Positions 1-11,054 are shown, numbered from the stretch's first letter. The stretch: 33,354 nt of DNA from CAG-841 sp963656825 (GCA_963656825.1 CAVKJG010000021.1:1-33354); one strand, 5' to 3'. Numbers and translations are program-made. The notes: a model not told the origin generated them from the sequence alone.

Positions 1-74
1 TTTCGTCTCAGACATATTCCGGCTTTTAGCCCGCAGATCTTCCGGATGCTTATCCCGTACTTTCCGGATATTAT

Positions 75-3000
75 ATGAGCTGCAATGTCGAATCGTTTTC
101 CTATAAAGCAAAGAGCGGCGACAAGCATGGCATCGACTATACCGGATACGAGGGATATCTGTACACGACCGCAAACGGCGGCGGATACACGAGCTTTACG
201 GGAACCTCGGCGTCCTGTGCGGCAATCACGGGCTACACGGCAGCTATGTTCGCGCTACTCGGCGGCAGAACCAATTCATCAGCCATAGATGCGGCAAAGA
301 AAATATTTGAATACGGTCACGGCGGAGCAAGCTCATATAGACAGAATTATCATGTGTATAATTTCAAGAACATGACGGGATCTTCGCTGGACGCTCTGAA
401 GCCTTTGTTTATTGAGGCAATCAAGGCGGCCCGCGAGACGATACAGGGAAATGTGGAATGCAAAAGCGTTCTGAAGGGTACTGCCGAGGTCACGGGCAGA
501 ATCACGATGGGCGCAGCTCTTGTCGCTGACGCCACTCTTGCGGTATACGACAGCGAGGGGAATGTGCTTTATACCTCCGAACCTGTTTTGAAAACGGCGA
601 CAGGACAGACGGAATATACTTTCATGCTCGATACCTCCGCCTTCGATGATGGCAATATCACGCTGAAGATTTTCTATCGCACAGCGGCGGAAAAGGCGGC
701 GGAAACAGACGCAAAAGCGGTCATCAATTTTTCGGAGTACACGGTGACCGTCCGCAACAGCCTTGTTATAGACAAAATGCAGATATACATGTACGATGCG
801 GACGGCTACGCAATCTCCGCTTCCGTCAACGTTCTGGATCCGGAGACCGGAAAGTTTATTACGAGTGTAGGAAGCTACTCTTCGGCGAATATTACGATAA
901 GCAGGGAGGTTTTTGATCAGAACGGCGGAAAGCTGACTTTTGCATATGCCTTCGAAGGCATGCTCTACCGTGCGACGACGGAATTTGTGCCGGAATTTAC
1001 ACTGGGCGGAGAGGATGCCGCGCAGAAGACCACACTGCGCTTCAGGGGCGACAGCGTAACACTTGCGGGCGCAGAGGTCTATACCTATGCCGGCAACGAG
1101 TTCGGCAGATATGCCTGCATCGGTACGACCGACGAAAACGGCGAGCTTACCGTTTGCATAACGGACGGCGAATACAGACTGATCGTAAAGGATGCGGAAA
1201 AGAGCTATATCCTGTCGGTAACCGCCGTTCAGGACGGAAGCAAAACAGAAATATCCTTTGCGGATGATATAAATGCGGCGCGTGAGATAACGGTTTCCGT
1301 TGCGGCAAAGCTCGGCGAGGGCGACTACTATTCCGTTTCGCTCTCGGACAGCGAAATAACCTCTACATATGACGGCGTGTCTCTTGGCTGGCTCAAGCCT
1401 GAGAACAACAAGATATATCTTTCGCCGAAGACGCAGAACCTGTGTGTCGGTATTTACGACTATATTGCCGCGGTTTCAACCGACAGCTACTATATGCGGT
1501 ATTATCAGACGGCGCATGTCCTAAACGGCTTTGACGCGGCGACGACTGCCGAAATAGCCTTTGACCCGACGAAGATAATCACGCGTATGGAGCTGGGTAC
1601 AAACACGCTGAAATACGGCGATGAAACCACGGTCAAAGTCGGCGCATATGATGACAAGGGCTATAAAATATTCGGCGGATCTGTAATGCAATATGCCGAT
1701 GCGTTCACTATCCCGAGTTATTCGGGTTTCAGCGGCAACTCCGAGTATAGTATGGTCAGCTCGGACGGAGCATACTCCAGCAGTGACAGCTGGGGGCAGT
1801 TTGCGCCGACACAGGGCAAGCTCGGTACAAATTCCTCCCGTGCAGAGGCACTTCCCGTCAAGGAGGATACATATACCGTCAGCGCGATATACAAGCTGAA
1901 TACGGCGTATGCGATAAGCGGGAGAATCTGCGAGGGCTATCTTGAGTACGAGTTTATCGGAGCGAGCGAGACGGTGCAGGTCACGCTCGGTAAAATTCTG
2001 AAGCTTACCCCGCAGCTGCCGGAAGGCGCAACTTCGGTCTATATTGATACGAACAAAATGCTTATCAAGGTGTGCCGCGACGGCAGACTTGAGAATGCAA
2101 CCGTTCTTGCAACCGACTGGGCTACGGGCGTGGTCACGCTCTCCTGTGATGACTTAAATGACGGCGATATCATCTATGCACTTATCACTACAAGCAGCGA
2201 TGAAGCATATATCTGTAGCTTCGCATACAGCTCTGCCGTGACGGAGCAGGCTCTGACAAAGCCCGACACTGAATTCGGCAAGCTTAATGTGACGCTTGAC
2301 GGAACAGGGATATATCAATTTCTTGTCGGCTTCGATATCGGCGGCACTGTTCTCGGTGCTCTGCTGAGCAGCGGAACGGCTGTTCCTGTCGGAAGCTATA
2401 TCGTCGGCGGCATTGAAAAAAATTATTCCGCTGCCACAACGCATGTTTTCAGCCGCAGTGCCATTGTGACAATCGAGGGAGCGACGCTTGCCATGACTTC
2501 GGAGGAATTCACAAAGCATGAGATGAGTTTCATCGGGACGGGAGTGAACATAAATCTCGAGCCGCGTTATTTCGGCAATATAATGGAACACCCCTATGAC
2601 TCATATTACGGTCAACCATTCAATAAGACAAACCCCATCTATACGGACAATACGCTGACAGAGCTTTACGCTGTCCTTTCGGGTTCTTCTTACAGCGGCG
2701 GAATTGCCTGCAAGGTTCTGTTTCCGCTCGACAGCGAAACGGTAACGGTTGGCGCACTTGCAATAGCTTCCTTTGAGGCGATGCCCGCGCAAAGCGAATA
2801 TACGGCGGCGCAGGACGTGAAAATCAATCTGTTTGCCACAGTCGCGGAGGGACTGCGCATAAATGAGCTTTATTATGCCGAGCCGTCGGATCCCAAGATG
2901 GGTATAGTGGGTAAGAACACATATTATTATCCCACGATAAAATACCGCAAGGCAGGCGGCGACTGGACTGAAAAAACCTTCGTCTATTGGACGGAAATAA

Positions 3001-6000
3001 ACCTTGGCAAGCTTGCAACGGGCGATTATGAAGCGGTAGTTTCCATTGCCGGAGACGCGGCAACGGTGCTCGGAGAAAAGACCTCCTCGTTTGCCTTTAC
3101 CGTGTCGGACGCTCCTGTTCCCCACTTTGTCAGGCTGAACGCCGCAGCTACTGCGGCAGACGATGTTACGCTGACCATAAGCGGCACGGCAGGCGCGACC
3201 GTGACGGTGTCCTATACGACGCCCGGCGGTGCGTCAAAAACGCTCCATCCCGTTACGCTGTCCGAAAACGGCATATACCGCCTGAGCGTTCCGCTTACGG
3301 AATATGGCGTATATAAATTCACGGCACTGTCAACAAAGGACGGCGAAGGTGACGTTACGGATGAAACAGCAGTGGAGAGCATGTCCTCCGTTGTTGCGCC
3401 TGTGGAGAGTTTCAAGGTGACGAGCACAGAGAGCGGAAAGCTGAAGCTGACATGGAACAAGCCGACAGGCGCCGCAAAGCTGTGGCTTTACCGCGACGGA
3501 GAGACACTCGGATATCTTGCCTCCGATATATGCGAATACACCGACGAAAATGTCGGCGGCGACAGAATTTATACCTATACTATCATAGCGGAAAACGCGG
3601 CGGGTATTCGCAGTGAAGCGGCGACGGCTGTGGGCAAGGCGGCGGCTGTTGCCGATACACAAAAGCCGACAGCACCTGCGACCGTAACGGCAGAGACAGA
3701 CGGCACGACGATAGTCCTTAACTGGACGCGTTCGACCGATAACGTTCGCGTGGCAGGCTACCGCATATACCGCGACGGCGTTCTGATAAAGGACACGACG
3801 CGCCGCACCTTCACCGACGAAGGACTTGCACGCGGAACGGAATATTCCTATTATATAACCTCATACGACGGCGCGGGCAACGAGTCCGACGCAAGCATGG
3901 CGGCGAAAGCAACCACCGCTTCCGTATGGAATATCGACAAGCTGACTGTTGCACTTGATCGCAACCGCGACGGTGCGATTGTCGGCACGACGATGGGCAT
4001 ATCGGCTGTTGTCGGAGCGGGCGTGGACGGCGTTACGGCGACGATAGTCTATACAACGCGCGACGACACGGCAACCGAGCAAACAACAACGCTCGATCTC
4101 GGTAATGCCGGTGCGTCATGGTACGGCGTGTGGAATTTCAGCCGCGTTTACGAGATAAAATCCGTGAAGGCTGCCGCATATCTGAACGGCGCAACCGTCG
4201 CTGAGAGAGCGGCGGAGGGCTTCCCCTGCGGCTTTTCGTCAGGCGTTTCCGTCTTGGTGACGGTAAACAACGCGCTCTATGCAAAGCAGACGGTTGAAAA
4301 GCTCACGCTCGTTTTGAAAAACAGGACGACAGGCTCCGCATATGTTCTCCCCGTAAGTACTGAGAGCGAAACAGGGCTTTATACCTTCGAAAATCTTTCC
4401 GCGGGCATATATGGCTTCGATGTTATGTATGGCGGCAAGCCGATATACAGCGCAGGCAGCATATCGGTCGGAGTCGGCATAAACAAAGTGCTTACGCCCG
4501 TGACGCTTGGCAATATCGTCCGCTTCAAAGCGCCGGACGGCATTGCGCTGTTCCTGCCGTGGTTCTGCAACGGCGGTCTGACCGACGACGGCTATCTGAC
4601 CGACGCAAACGGCGATTCGGCATTTATGGTGACAGCAGATCGCCTCACGGCATACAGGGCAGGCTCTCAGTATGTCGGCTTCGACGGAAAGCTCTATAAT
4701 GTTCCCGAAACGTGCGGCATCACCATGGACGGCAGTCGCGAATACATTCTGCCATCCATCACCTCGTTTCTTGAAGTTGAAGCGACCGCAGTGAAGCTGA
4801 AAATGTCTGTGCCGAGCGGCAAGAGCCTTGCGGGACTGACGGTGAAGCTGAAAAACAGCTACGGCGAAACCGCTGTAATTCTTGACGCGAGCGGCGAGGC
4901 GACGGTTCCCATGATGCTCCCCGCAAGTGCTTACACAACGGTTTCCGTTGATATGACCGAGCTTTACAGTGCGACGGGCGAGCTGACGGCAGTAGTAACG
5001 AAGCAGAGCCGTACATTCCTCCTCTCGGAAACAGCGGTTGCCGTTGAATATACGCTTCAGGAAGCTGCGAGAGAAAACGTGCTCCTGAAATTCTCCTCCG
5101 AAGCGCCTCTTGAGGGCGTTACGGTCACTCTTTCCGGCAAGGGCGACACCAAAAAGGTGAAGCTGGACGCAAGCGGCGAGGTGACGCTCCCCATGAACGC
5201 GACCTATTCCGAAAGCTACCATATCGCAGTTCAGGGAACGGTTCTTGACGGCTGGTATGTCCCGCAGCAGTATTTCAGCTTTGAGGGAACGGAATATACC
5301 GCAGTGCTGCAGGCTGTGAAATCGGAGACGCGCAAAGTGAAGCTGAAATTCTCCGATGCCCTCGGAAATACGCCCGATGGGTTTAGGGTGACGCTTTCAA
5401 ATTCCGTCTTTTCGGCGGAATATACGATTGGCGACGGCGGCATACTTGAAGCGGGTGTACTTGTTCCTGACGGCGAGAAAACAGTGACTATGCGGTTTTA
5501 CGACGGCAGGAGCGGCAACGTGTATTTCCAATACAATATCTTCACCGTAAAAACAGATACGGATGAGCTTCAGAAATTTACATTATCCTCAAATATAAAG
5601 CTGAACATATCCTTAAAAAATCCGTATGGAAAATATTACATAGCATATATTTTCTACCGCAACGGCGAAACGCTTAATATGTATACTCAATCAATTTATG
5701 ACAGTGTGAGAGATAATGCCATTGCGGCGGGCGCGGAGATATTTGCCGTTCCGTCCGGAATTGACATTTACGGCACGGCGCAGGAGCAATATGACACGCT
5801 GAAAAAGCTGGAATATGTCCCCTCGTTTACAGTGAACAAATCAAATGCCGAAAAGGTGTTTGAGGTCGATGTATCCGCCATTGATTTCTATACCGCGAAA
5901 GCGACCGACATTGGAGGAAGCCCTGTCTCTTTGCAGTGGTATATCATGGACGGAGACAAAGCGGTTGCCGGATACAGCGGCTATTCGTCAAGCGCGGTAT

Positions 6001-9000
6001 TGCCGCGTCTGACAAGCGGACAGCGCGTGTTGATACGACCGTACTCGGACTACAAGCTGTCAGAGTCAATGAAGCATATGGACAAATACTGCTTTGAATG
6101 GATTCTCGAAGACACGGCATCGCACGAGAAAACATTTGCCTTCGGATATCGGAGCAGATACATCTTCAATCTGATTGATGAAAACGGAGAAACACATTCA
6201 AACAAAGCATTCGTTTTCTTCAACAAGGAAAACGGAAAATATTTTGGCACCACATCGAGCGGGATATTTACTGTAGAAGACCCGCTTGACTGTATCGCGG
6301 TCGATGTATTTGCCGCATGGAAGGGAGATATAAACCAATATACGATTTCCATGTATTCATACTGGACGGATATATGCAAGGAGGACAGTGTTGCCCACTA
6401 TGAGCTGACTGCAGAATCCCCCGGGGAAGTTACCCTTACGGCAAAATATGAGCTTCTTTATCGCATCGCACGCTATACAGGCGAGCTTGATACCAACATC
6501 AAGTCCGTAAAGCAGCAGAAGGACGGAAGCTATCTTGTCAGATTGTCGCAAAACGGCGCATATGGCTATGAAAGCGTGATAGCTCTGCCGAACGGAGCGT
6601 ATGATATCCGGCTTGACAATGATATATCGCCGGGCTACGACACGGAGGTGAAGCTTGTAAATGGAAACGACTCCCACAGCATTACCTTCAGTATATCCGA
6701 GGCGGATCTGAAGGCTGACAACAGGATAAACTGCTGTATCATTACTCCGCAGGGCAATAAGAGTCTGCAGTATGTCCGCGAGATAGAGTATGACATTTTC
6801 TCATACAGTATGCCGAGGCAGGTAAGCTCAAGCGAGGTGCAGTTCCGGACAACAACGGAGGCAAGCAAAACCTACCCGATGGAGCATTATGAAATCTCCG
6901 TTTATCATTTGAGTCCCGTTTTCGGCGCACGCTGGGGCTATAAGCTGAAGCAGTCTTCGGTTATATACTCAGGCGGCGGAGCAGGCTCGGGGAAATCTGC
7001 AGATACATACGACGCCTCCGAGAATGATTCCGATTATTCCATCTATGATTATCAGCGCAACATAAACTCTACGCTCGGTCTTGACGGATATATTGAGAAC
7101 ACCTATACGGCTATTGAGGGCAAGTGGCTGTCCTTCAAGGCAAATACCGATTCCTTTGAGATTGCGCTCAATGTGGACGGTTGCGGTGTTCAGTTCAATA
7201 ACCTCCTCACAAGTATGTATATTACATACGGCAGTTCTTCCTCGCCGTCAAAGCTTACAGGCTACAATCCCGTATACAGTCCGGCAAAGTACGATGAGGA
7301 AAACAACTGCCTCTGGATAAGCTCCGAAACACTTGAAAAATTCGGAATGTACGACCGCTCTACCGGCTACGGATATCTTTTCATACCGATGTCGGTTCCG
7401 GAAAGCTTCCCGCATACCTACAAGGCGGAGCTGAAATTCAGATATAAAAACGGCATGGGTGAAACCGTCCTGCTGGAAGAAAGTCAGGACATAACCATGT
7501 ATTATGACGCGCCTGTCCTGCAGAAGTGGAATTTCGAGCATTACGGCATAAGCGGCGTTCAGTCGTCGCCCATGCAGTATGTGACCATCACAAACCGCGA
7601 GGACAGACTGGCATACGAAAAGCAGAGCTCCGGCAGCCGCCGTTTCACGCTTGACTGGAACGGCACGGATATCTTTACATTCTACGCGTACTTTGACCGA
7701 CCGCTTGAGGTATGCAATGTTTATGCGGTGGCGGATGTTCCCGACAGCTGCGAAAACTTCGCTTTCGAGCTGAAATATGATGAAACGCTCGGTTGCTATA
7801 CCGGCACGGGCATTCTCGGCGACGCGCTCAACCCGCCGAAGAACTATAATGTGGTATACGAGCTTGTCGCGGCGCAGCCCTATAACGGAATGCCGACCGT
7901 GCGGCTCCGGGATTTGCAGAAAACAGAGCAGAACCGCAAAAGCGGACAGGACTACGGGCTTCCCGCGGGATGGACTGTCAGGGAAAGCGCGCCGACAAAC
8001 GGCTGGACGCTTGCGGAAACCAACAGGGCTTGGGAGCAATATGCCGAGCTGTACAATTCCGACAAGCCTATAACACAGGAAAATCTCCTGCCGATACTCG
8101 GCGAGGCGCTTATCCTTTATAAGCCTTTACTCGAATTCTATAATTCCGAGGGTACGCTTGTCGGCACAGTGCAGAATTACTACGATTTCAGTGGTAAGAT
8201 GCCGGAAATGCAGTACAACGTCGATATGGCGGTGATGAGCGGCGGTGAATATGTCACGAAGATAACGAGCGGCGCGAGCGTGAGCGGGGACGGAAAGAAA
8301 GTAACTTTCGGCATTGTCTCGGACGATCCGCTACTCCTGCTGCCTGAGGCGGAAGAGCTTTATGTGAGCAGTGCAGGCTGGGGCACAGTCGGAAAGGTGG
8401 TCGGAACCGCAGTTGGCGCATACTCCGATTACTCAACACTGGCCAGCGCGGCTGATTATGCGGCAAGCGAGGCGGATGCTGCAGGCTGGAAAAACAGCCT
8501 GACCCCCGAACAGCTCGCGGCATACAGCAGCTATAAGAAGTCAGAAGCCCTTCGCATCGGCGTGGAGGGGGTGATGGGCATTTCCGGTATCGGCGCCGCA
8601 GTGACTGTTGTGGGAGATCTGGTCATCGATACCGCGCTCGGAGGTCAGAACATCGACGGGCAGTACCGCAAAATGGCACAGATCAACGAGCAGATAGCAA
8701 AGCTGGAGGCGGAGATGGAGGAGTTCCGCAGAACCGGCAAGCATTATGAGCCCAACAACCTCAAACCCAACTACTATATCGACCCCTCGGGATACATTTT
8801 CGAGGGGATAGAGAGCAATCTCCTCGAGGGCGTGACGGCAACCGTCTATTATCTTGATACGGCAAGCGGCGAATGGGTCAGGTGGGATTCCGAGGCGCAC
8901 GGCGAGGGTCCGAACCCGAATATTTCGGGTGCGGACGGCAAATACGGCTGGGATGTTCTCATCGGCAAGTGGAAAGTCGTCTTTGAAAAGGACGGCTACT

Positions 9001-10865
9001 ACACGGTGGAGAGCATAGAGCTTGATGTCCCCCCGGCACATCTGGACGTTAATATGAGCATGGTTTCCACCTCTCCCGCAACGCTGAAGAGCGTCACGGC
9101 GGGCGCAATGGGTGCATATGTGGACTTTGCCTTTGACCGCCCCGTGCTGGTGGACGATGTGAAAAAGCTGGTTTCCGTCATGTTCGGCGGAGACGCGCTT
9201 GACGGTAGCATCGAACCGCTTGACGCGGCGCTCACCGTATTCGGCAACAAGCAGAAGGCGGGCGAAAATGATGCAAAGACCGGTCAGAATGTCGCGATAA
9301 AATTCCGCTTCATACCAAATGATCCTATCGAAGTCGGCGCATCCGTCACCGTGAAGGGCGGAAATGGCATTCTTACCTACAACGGACTTGAAGTGACGGC
9401 GTTTGAGAGCGATTATGTTCTCATTCCCGAAGCGGTAGCCGATCCGGTCACCGCGCTGTTCTATGACGGTATTGAGGAGATAGAAATCGACGCAACCCTC
9501 GACCTGCACGGCAGGCTGAAGATTACGGGCAGCGAGGGAACTCTCACATTCCGTGCGCTCAATCCCGCTGTTGCAACCGTGAACACGAGCGGCGTTGCCA
9601 TGGCTGTAAGTAGCGGTACGGCATACTTTGAGATATCCTGCGGTACGGTAAGAACTGTCGCGGCGGTATCCGTGAAAGCCGCACCGCATACGCACAGCTT
9701 TACGGGCAAGCTCCCATTACTGAAATATCTTGCAAGCGAGGCGACCTGCAAGGAGACGGCAAAATATTATTACTTCTGCTCCTGCGGAGAGACCGGTGCG
9801 GAGACCTATGAGTACGGCAACCTTGCGGAGCACAAGTACAAAACCGAATGGTCAGCCGACACATCAAAGCACTGGCACGAGTGCTCCGTCTGCGGAGACA
9901 AAAAGGACGAAGCGGCTCACGCTGATGCAAACAAAGATCACAACTGTGATGTCTGCAAGAAAAAACTGACCGATCACACTGGCGGTACGGCTACCTGCAA
10001 GGACAGAGCGGTATGCGATATCTGCGGGCAGAAGTACGGCAACCTTGCGGAGCACAAGTACAAAACCGAATGGTCAGCCGACACATCAAAGCACTGGCAC
10101 GAGTGCTCCGTCTGCGGAGACAAAAAGGACGAAGCGGCTCACGCTGATGCAAACAAAGATCACAACTGTGATGTCTGCAAGAAAAAACTGACCGATCACA
10201 CTGGCGGTACGGCTACCTGCAAGGACAGAGCGGTATGCGATATCTGCGGGCAGAAGTACGGCAACCTTGCGGAGCACAAGTACAAAACCGAATGGTCAGC
10301 CGACACATCAAAGCACTGGCACGAGTGCTCCGTCTGCGGAGACAAAAAGGACGAAGCAGCTCACACTTTTGAGTGGAAGATCGATAAGGAAGCCACTGTC
10401 ACCGAAACCGGAGCAAAGCATGAGGAATGTAATGTCTGTGGGTACGGAAAGCCTGCCGTTGCCATAGACAAGCTCGCTCCGAGCATCATTGACGGTAAAG
10501 GCGTCAAGTGGAACAAGGGCGGCGAAAACAGCCTGACCTTCAGGTCCGATGCGGCATTCTCCGACTTTATCGAAGTATTTGTGGACGGTAAGAGCGTCGC
10601 TCCCGAAAACTACGACAAGCGCGAGGGCAGTATCATCATACAGCTGAAGGCAAGCTATCTTGCAACGCTTGCGGAAGGCGACCACACTCTTACCATCCGT
10701 TCGGCAAGCGGCGATGCAGCTGCTAAATTTACGATTGAGGCGGAAATCGTTTCTCCCTCTACCGATCATACGAATGTGTGGATATGGATCATAGTCGGTG
10801 TTTCTACTCTCGGCATCATCGTAACTGCGGTTATATTCATCGCTCGCAAGAGAAGAATGGCATAA
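75..10865 (+). CDS. Giant subtilase-like surface protein, 5' part missing (3596 residues visible)
   Basis: The first visible residues hold the serine motif of subtilisin-like (S8) peptidases, GTSASCA with Ser45, but the Asp and His parts of the triad are absent, so the gene starts upstream of the window or is broken. Residues about 1109-1193 and 1197-1287 read as two fibronectin type III domains (LTWNKP..., VLNWTRSTDNVRVAGYRIYRDG). Most of the middle is beta-rich Ig-like or carboxypeptidase-regulatory-like sequence; about 3119-3206 resembles a BIG2 domain. Residues 3247-3430 are Cys-rich repeats (CSVCGDKK, CDVCKKK, CDICGQK). The end is a single membrane helix at about 3569-3590 followed by RKRR; no LPXTG motif is visible, so membrane anchoring rather than sortase attachment is inferred. 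ATG 75 lacks a convincing ribosome site, and the same frame continues upstream with plausible subtilase sequence to a TAG at 27-29. Probably an extracellular protease or adhesin; substrate unknown. Confidence 0.8.
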   Translation: MSCNVESFSYKAKSGDKHGIDYTGYEGYLYTTANGGGYTSFTGTSASCAAITGYTAAMFALLGGRTNSSAIDAAKKIFEYGHGGASSYRQNYHVYNFKNMTGSSLDALKPLFIEAIKAARETIQGNVECKSVLKGTAEVTGRITMGAALVADATLAVYDSEGNVLYTSEPVLKTATGQTEYTFMLDTSAFDDGNITLKIFYRTAAEKAAETDAKAVINFSEYTVTVRNSLVIDKMQIYMYDADGYAISASVNVLDPETGKFITSVGSYSSANITISREVFDQNGGKLTFAYAFEGMLYRATTEFVPEFTLGGEDAAQKTTLRFRGDSVTLAGAEVYTYAGNEFGRYACIGTTDENGELTVCITDGEYRLIVKDAEKSYILSVTAVQDGSKTEISFADDINAAREITVSVAAKLGEGDYYSVSLSDSEITSTYDGVSLGWLKPENNKIYLSPKTQNLCVGIYDYIAAVSTDSYYMRYYQTAHVLNGFDAATTAEIAFDPTKIITRMELGTNTLKYGDETTVKVGAYDDKGYKIFGGSVMQYADAFTIPSYSGFSGNSEYSMVSSDGAYSSSDSWGQFAPTQGKLGTNSSRAEALPVKEDTYTVSAIYKLNTAYAISGRICEGYLEYEFIGASETVQVTLGKILKLTPQLPEGATSVYIDTNKMLIKVCRDGRLENATVLATDWATGVVTLSCDDLNDGDIIYALITTSSDEAYICSFAYSSAVTEQALTKPDTEFGKLNVTLDGTGIYQFLVGFDIGGTVLGALLSSGTAVPVGSYIVGGIEKNYSAATTHVFSRSAIVTIEGATLAMTSEEFTKHEMSFIGTGVNINLEPRYFGNIMEHPYDSYYGQPFNKTNPIYTDNTLTELYAVLSGSSYSGGIACKVLFPLDSETVTVGALAIASFEAMPAQSEYTAAQDVKINLFATVAEGLRINELYYAEPSDPKMGIVGKNTYYYPTIKYRKAGGDWTEKTFVYWTEINLGKLATGDYEAVVSIAGDAATVLGEKTSSFAFTVSDAPVPHFVRLNAAATAADDVTLTISGTAGATVTVSYTTPGGASKTLHPVTLSENGIYRLSVPLTEYGVYKFTALSTKDGEGDVTDETAVESMSSVVAPVESFKVTSTESGKLKLTWNKPTGAAKLWLYRDGETLGYLASDICEYTDENVGGDRIYTYTIIAENAAGIRSEAATAVGKAAAVADTQKPTAPATVTAETDGTTIVLNWTRSTDNVRVAGYRIYRDGVLIKDTTRRTFTDEGLARGTEYSYYITSYDGAGNESDASMAAKATTASVWNIDKLTVALDRNRDGAIVGTTMGISAVVGAGVDGVTATIVYTTRDDTATEQTTTLDLGNAGASWYGVWNFSRVYEIKSVKAAAYLNGATVAERAAEGFPCGFSSGVSVLVTVNNALYAKQTVEKLTLVLKNRTTGSAYVLPVSTESETGLYTFENLSAGIYGFDVMYGGKPIYSAGSISVGVGINKVLTPVTLGNIVRFKAPDGIALFLPWFCNGGLTDDGYLTDANGDSAFMVTADRLTAYRAGSQYVGFDGKLYNVPETCGITMDGSREYILPSITSFLEVEATAVKLKMSVPSGKSLAGLTVKLKNSYGETAVILDASGEATVPMMLPASAYTTVSVDMTELYSATGELTAVVTKQSRTFLLSETAVAVEYTLQEAARENVLLKFSSEAPLEGVTVTLSGKGDTKKVKLDASGEVTLPMNATYSESYHIAVQGTVLDGWYVPQQYFSFEGTEYTAVLQAVKSETRKVKLKFSDALGNTPDGFRVTLSNSVFSAEYTIGDGGILEAGVLVPDGEKTVTMRFYDGRSGNVYFQYNIFTVKTDTDELQKFTLSSNIKLNISLKNPYGKYYIAYIFYRNGETLNMYTQSIYDSVRDNAIAAGAEIFAVPSGIDIYGTAQEQYDTLKKLEYVPSFTVNKSNAEKVFEVDVSAIDFYTAKATDIGGSPVSLQWYIMDGDKAVAGYSGYSSSAVLPRLTSGQRVLIRPYSDYKLSESMKHMDKYCFEWILEDTASHEKTFAFGYRSRYIFNLIDENGETHSNKAFVFFNKENGKYFGTTSSGIFTVEDPLDCIAVDVFAAWKGDINQYTISMYSYWTDICKEDSVAHYELTAESPGEVTLTAKYELLYRIARYTGELDTNIKSVKQQKDGSYLVRLSQNGAYGYESVIALPNGAYDIRLDNDISPGYDTEVKLVNGNDSHSITFSISEADLKADNRINCCIITPQGNKSLQYVREIEYDIFSYSMPRQVSSSEVQFRTTTEASKTYPMEHYEISVYHLSPVFGARWGYKLKQSSVIYSGGGAGSGKSADTYDASENDSDYSIYDYQRNINSTLGLDGYIENTYTAIEGKWLSFKANTDSFEIALNVDGCGVQFNNLLTSMYITYGSSSSPSKLTGYNPVYSPAKYDEENNCLWISSETLEKFGMYDRSTGYGYLFIPMSVPESFPHTYKAELKFRYKNGMGETVLLEESQDITMYYDAPVLQKWNFEHYGISGVQSSPMQYVTITNREDRLAYEKQSSGSRRFTLDWNGTDIFTFYAYFDRPLEVCNVYAVADVPDSCENFAFELKYDETLGCYTGTGILGDALNPPKNYNVVYELVAAQPYNGMPTVRLRDLQKTEQNRKSGQDYGLPAGWTVRESAPTNGWTLAETNRAWEQYAELYNSDKPITQENLLPILGEALILYKPLLEFYNSEGTLVGTVQNYYDFSGKMPEMQYNVDMAVMSGGEYVTKITSGASVSGDGKKVTFGIVSDDPLLLLPEAEELYVSSAGWGTVGKVVGTAVGAYSDYSTLASAADYAASEADAAGWKNSLTPEQLAAYSSYKKSEALRIGVEGVMGISGIGAAVTVVGDLVIDTALGGQNIDGQYRKMAQINEQIAKLEAEMEEFRRTGKHYEPNNLKPNYYIDPSGYIFEGIESNLLEGVTATVYYLDTASGEWVRWDSEAHGEGPNPNISGADGKYGWDVLIGKWKVVFEKDGYYTVESIELDVPPAHLDVNMSMVSTSPATLKSVTAGAMGAYVDFAFDRPVLVDDVKKLVSVMFGGDALDGSIEPLDAALTVFGNKQKAGENDAKTGQNVAIKFRFIPNDPIEVGASVTVKGGNGILTYNGLEVTAFESDYVLIPEAVADPVTALFYDGIEEIEIDATLDLHGRLKITGSEGTLTFRALNPAVATVNTSGVAMAVSSGTAYFEISCGTVRTVAAVSVKAAPHTHSFTGKLPLLKYLASEATCKETAKYYYFCSCGETGAETYEYGNLAEHKYKTEWSADTSKHWHECSVCGDKKDEAAHADANKDHNCDVCKKKLTDHTGGTATCKDRAVCDICGQKYGNLAEHKYKTEWSADTSKHWHECSVCGDKKDEAAHADANKDHNCDVCKKKLTDHTGGTATCKDRAVCDICGQKYGNLAEHKYKTEWSADTSKHWHECSVCGDKKDEAAHTFEWKIDKEATVTETGAKHEECNVCGYGKPAVAIDKLAPSIIDGKGVKWNKGGENSLTFRSDAAFSDFIEVFVDGKSVAPENYDKREGSIIIQLKASYLATLAEGDHTLTIRSASGDAAAKFTIEAEIVSPSTDHTNVWIWIIVGVSTLGIIVTAVIFIARKRRMA
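9813..10364 (+). repeat. 222-bp tandem repeat, 2.5 copies, inside the surface protein gene
   Basis: Copies begin at 9813, 10035 and 10257 (period 222 bp, 74 codons). The first two encode identical 74-residue units; the third stops after about 108 bp. Each unit carries HWHECSVCG, CDVC and CDIC pairs that could bind metal or form a small disulfide-rich fold. Apparent DNA identity suggests recent duplication or ongoing homogenisation. Confidence 0.95.
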
Positions 10866-10875
10866 ATATTGACAT

Positions 10876-10920
10876 TAAGAATAAAAATCCGACGCAAAAT
10901 GCGTCGGATTTTTATTCTTA
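10876..10920. terminator. Rho-independent terminator, 20-bp perfect stem
   Basis: Perfect inverted repeat with arms 10876-10895 and 10901-10920 and a 5-base loop, starting about 11 bases after the surface-protein stop. A GC core (CCGACGC/GCGTCGG) is flanked by A-rich and T-rich sides, so it can work in both directions and could also stop transcription from the exporter gene on the other strand, which ends at 11055. Confidence 0.9.
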
Positions 10921-11054
10921 TGGGTAAATTATACTGTCAAGTGCAATACTATATAAAATTTTTGGAATTATTGAGCCAAAATGTGCGTAGCATATACGAG
11001 AACCGCAAAAAAGCCATATGACCTTCCGATGTACTGCATTGATAAAGCGATCCG

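Noticed and set aside
4239..5222. 327-codon minus-strand frame inside the giant surface gene, with others at 8541-9695 and 7248-8039
   Set aside because: Antisense shadows of a GC-richer gene; no domains, no ribosome sites, and the plus strand is clearly coding.
9813..10364. Possible CRISPR array
   Set aside because: The repeats are direct, 222 bp, contiguous without spacers and in frame with a protein.
10700..10865. LPXTG sortase signal in the surface protein
   Set aside because: No LPXTG-like motif precedes the C-terminal helix; only the helix and the basic tail are present.
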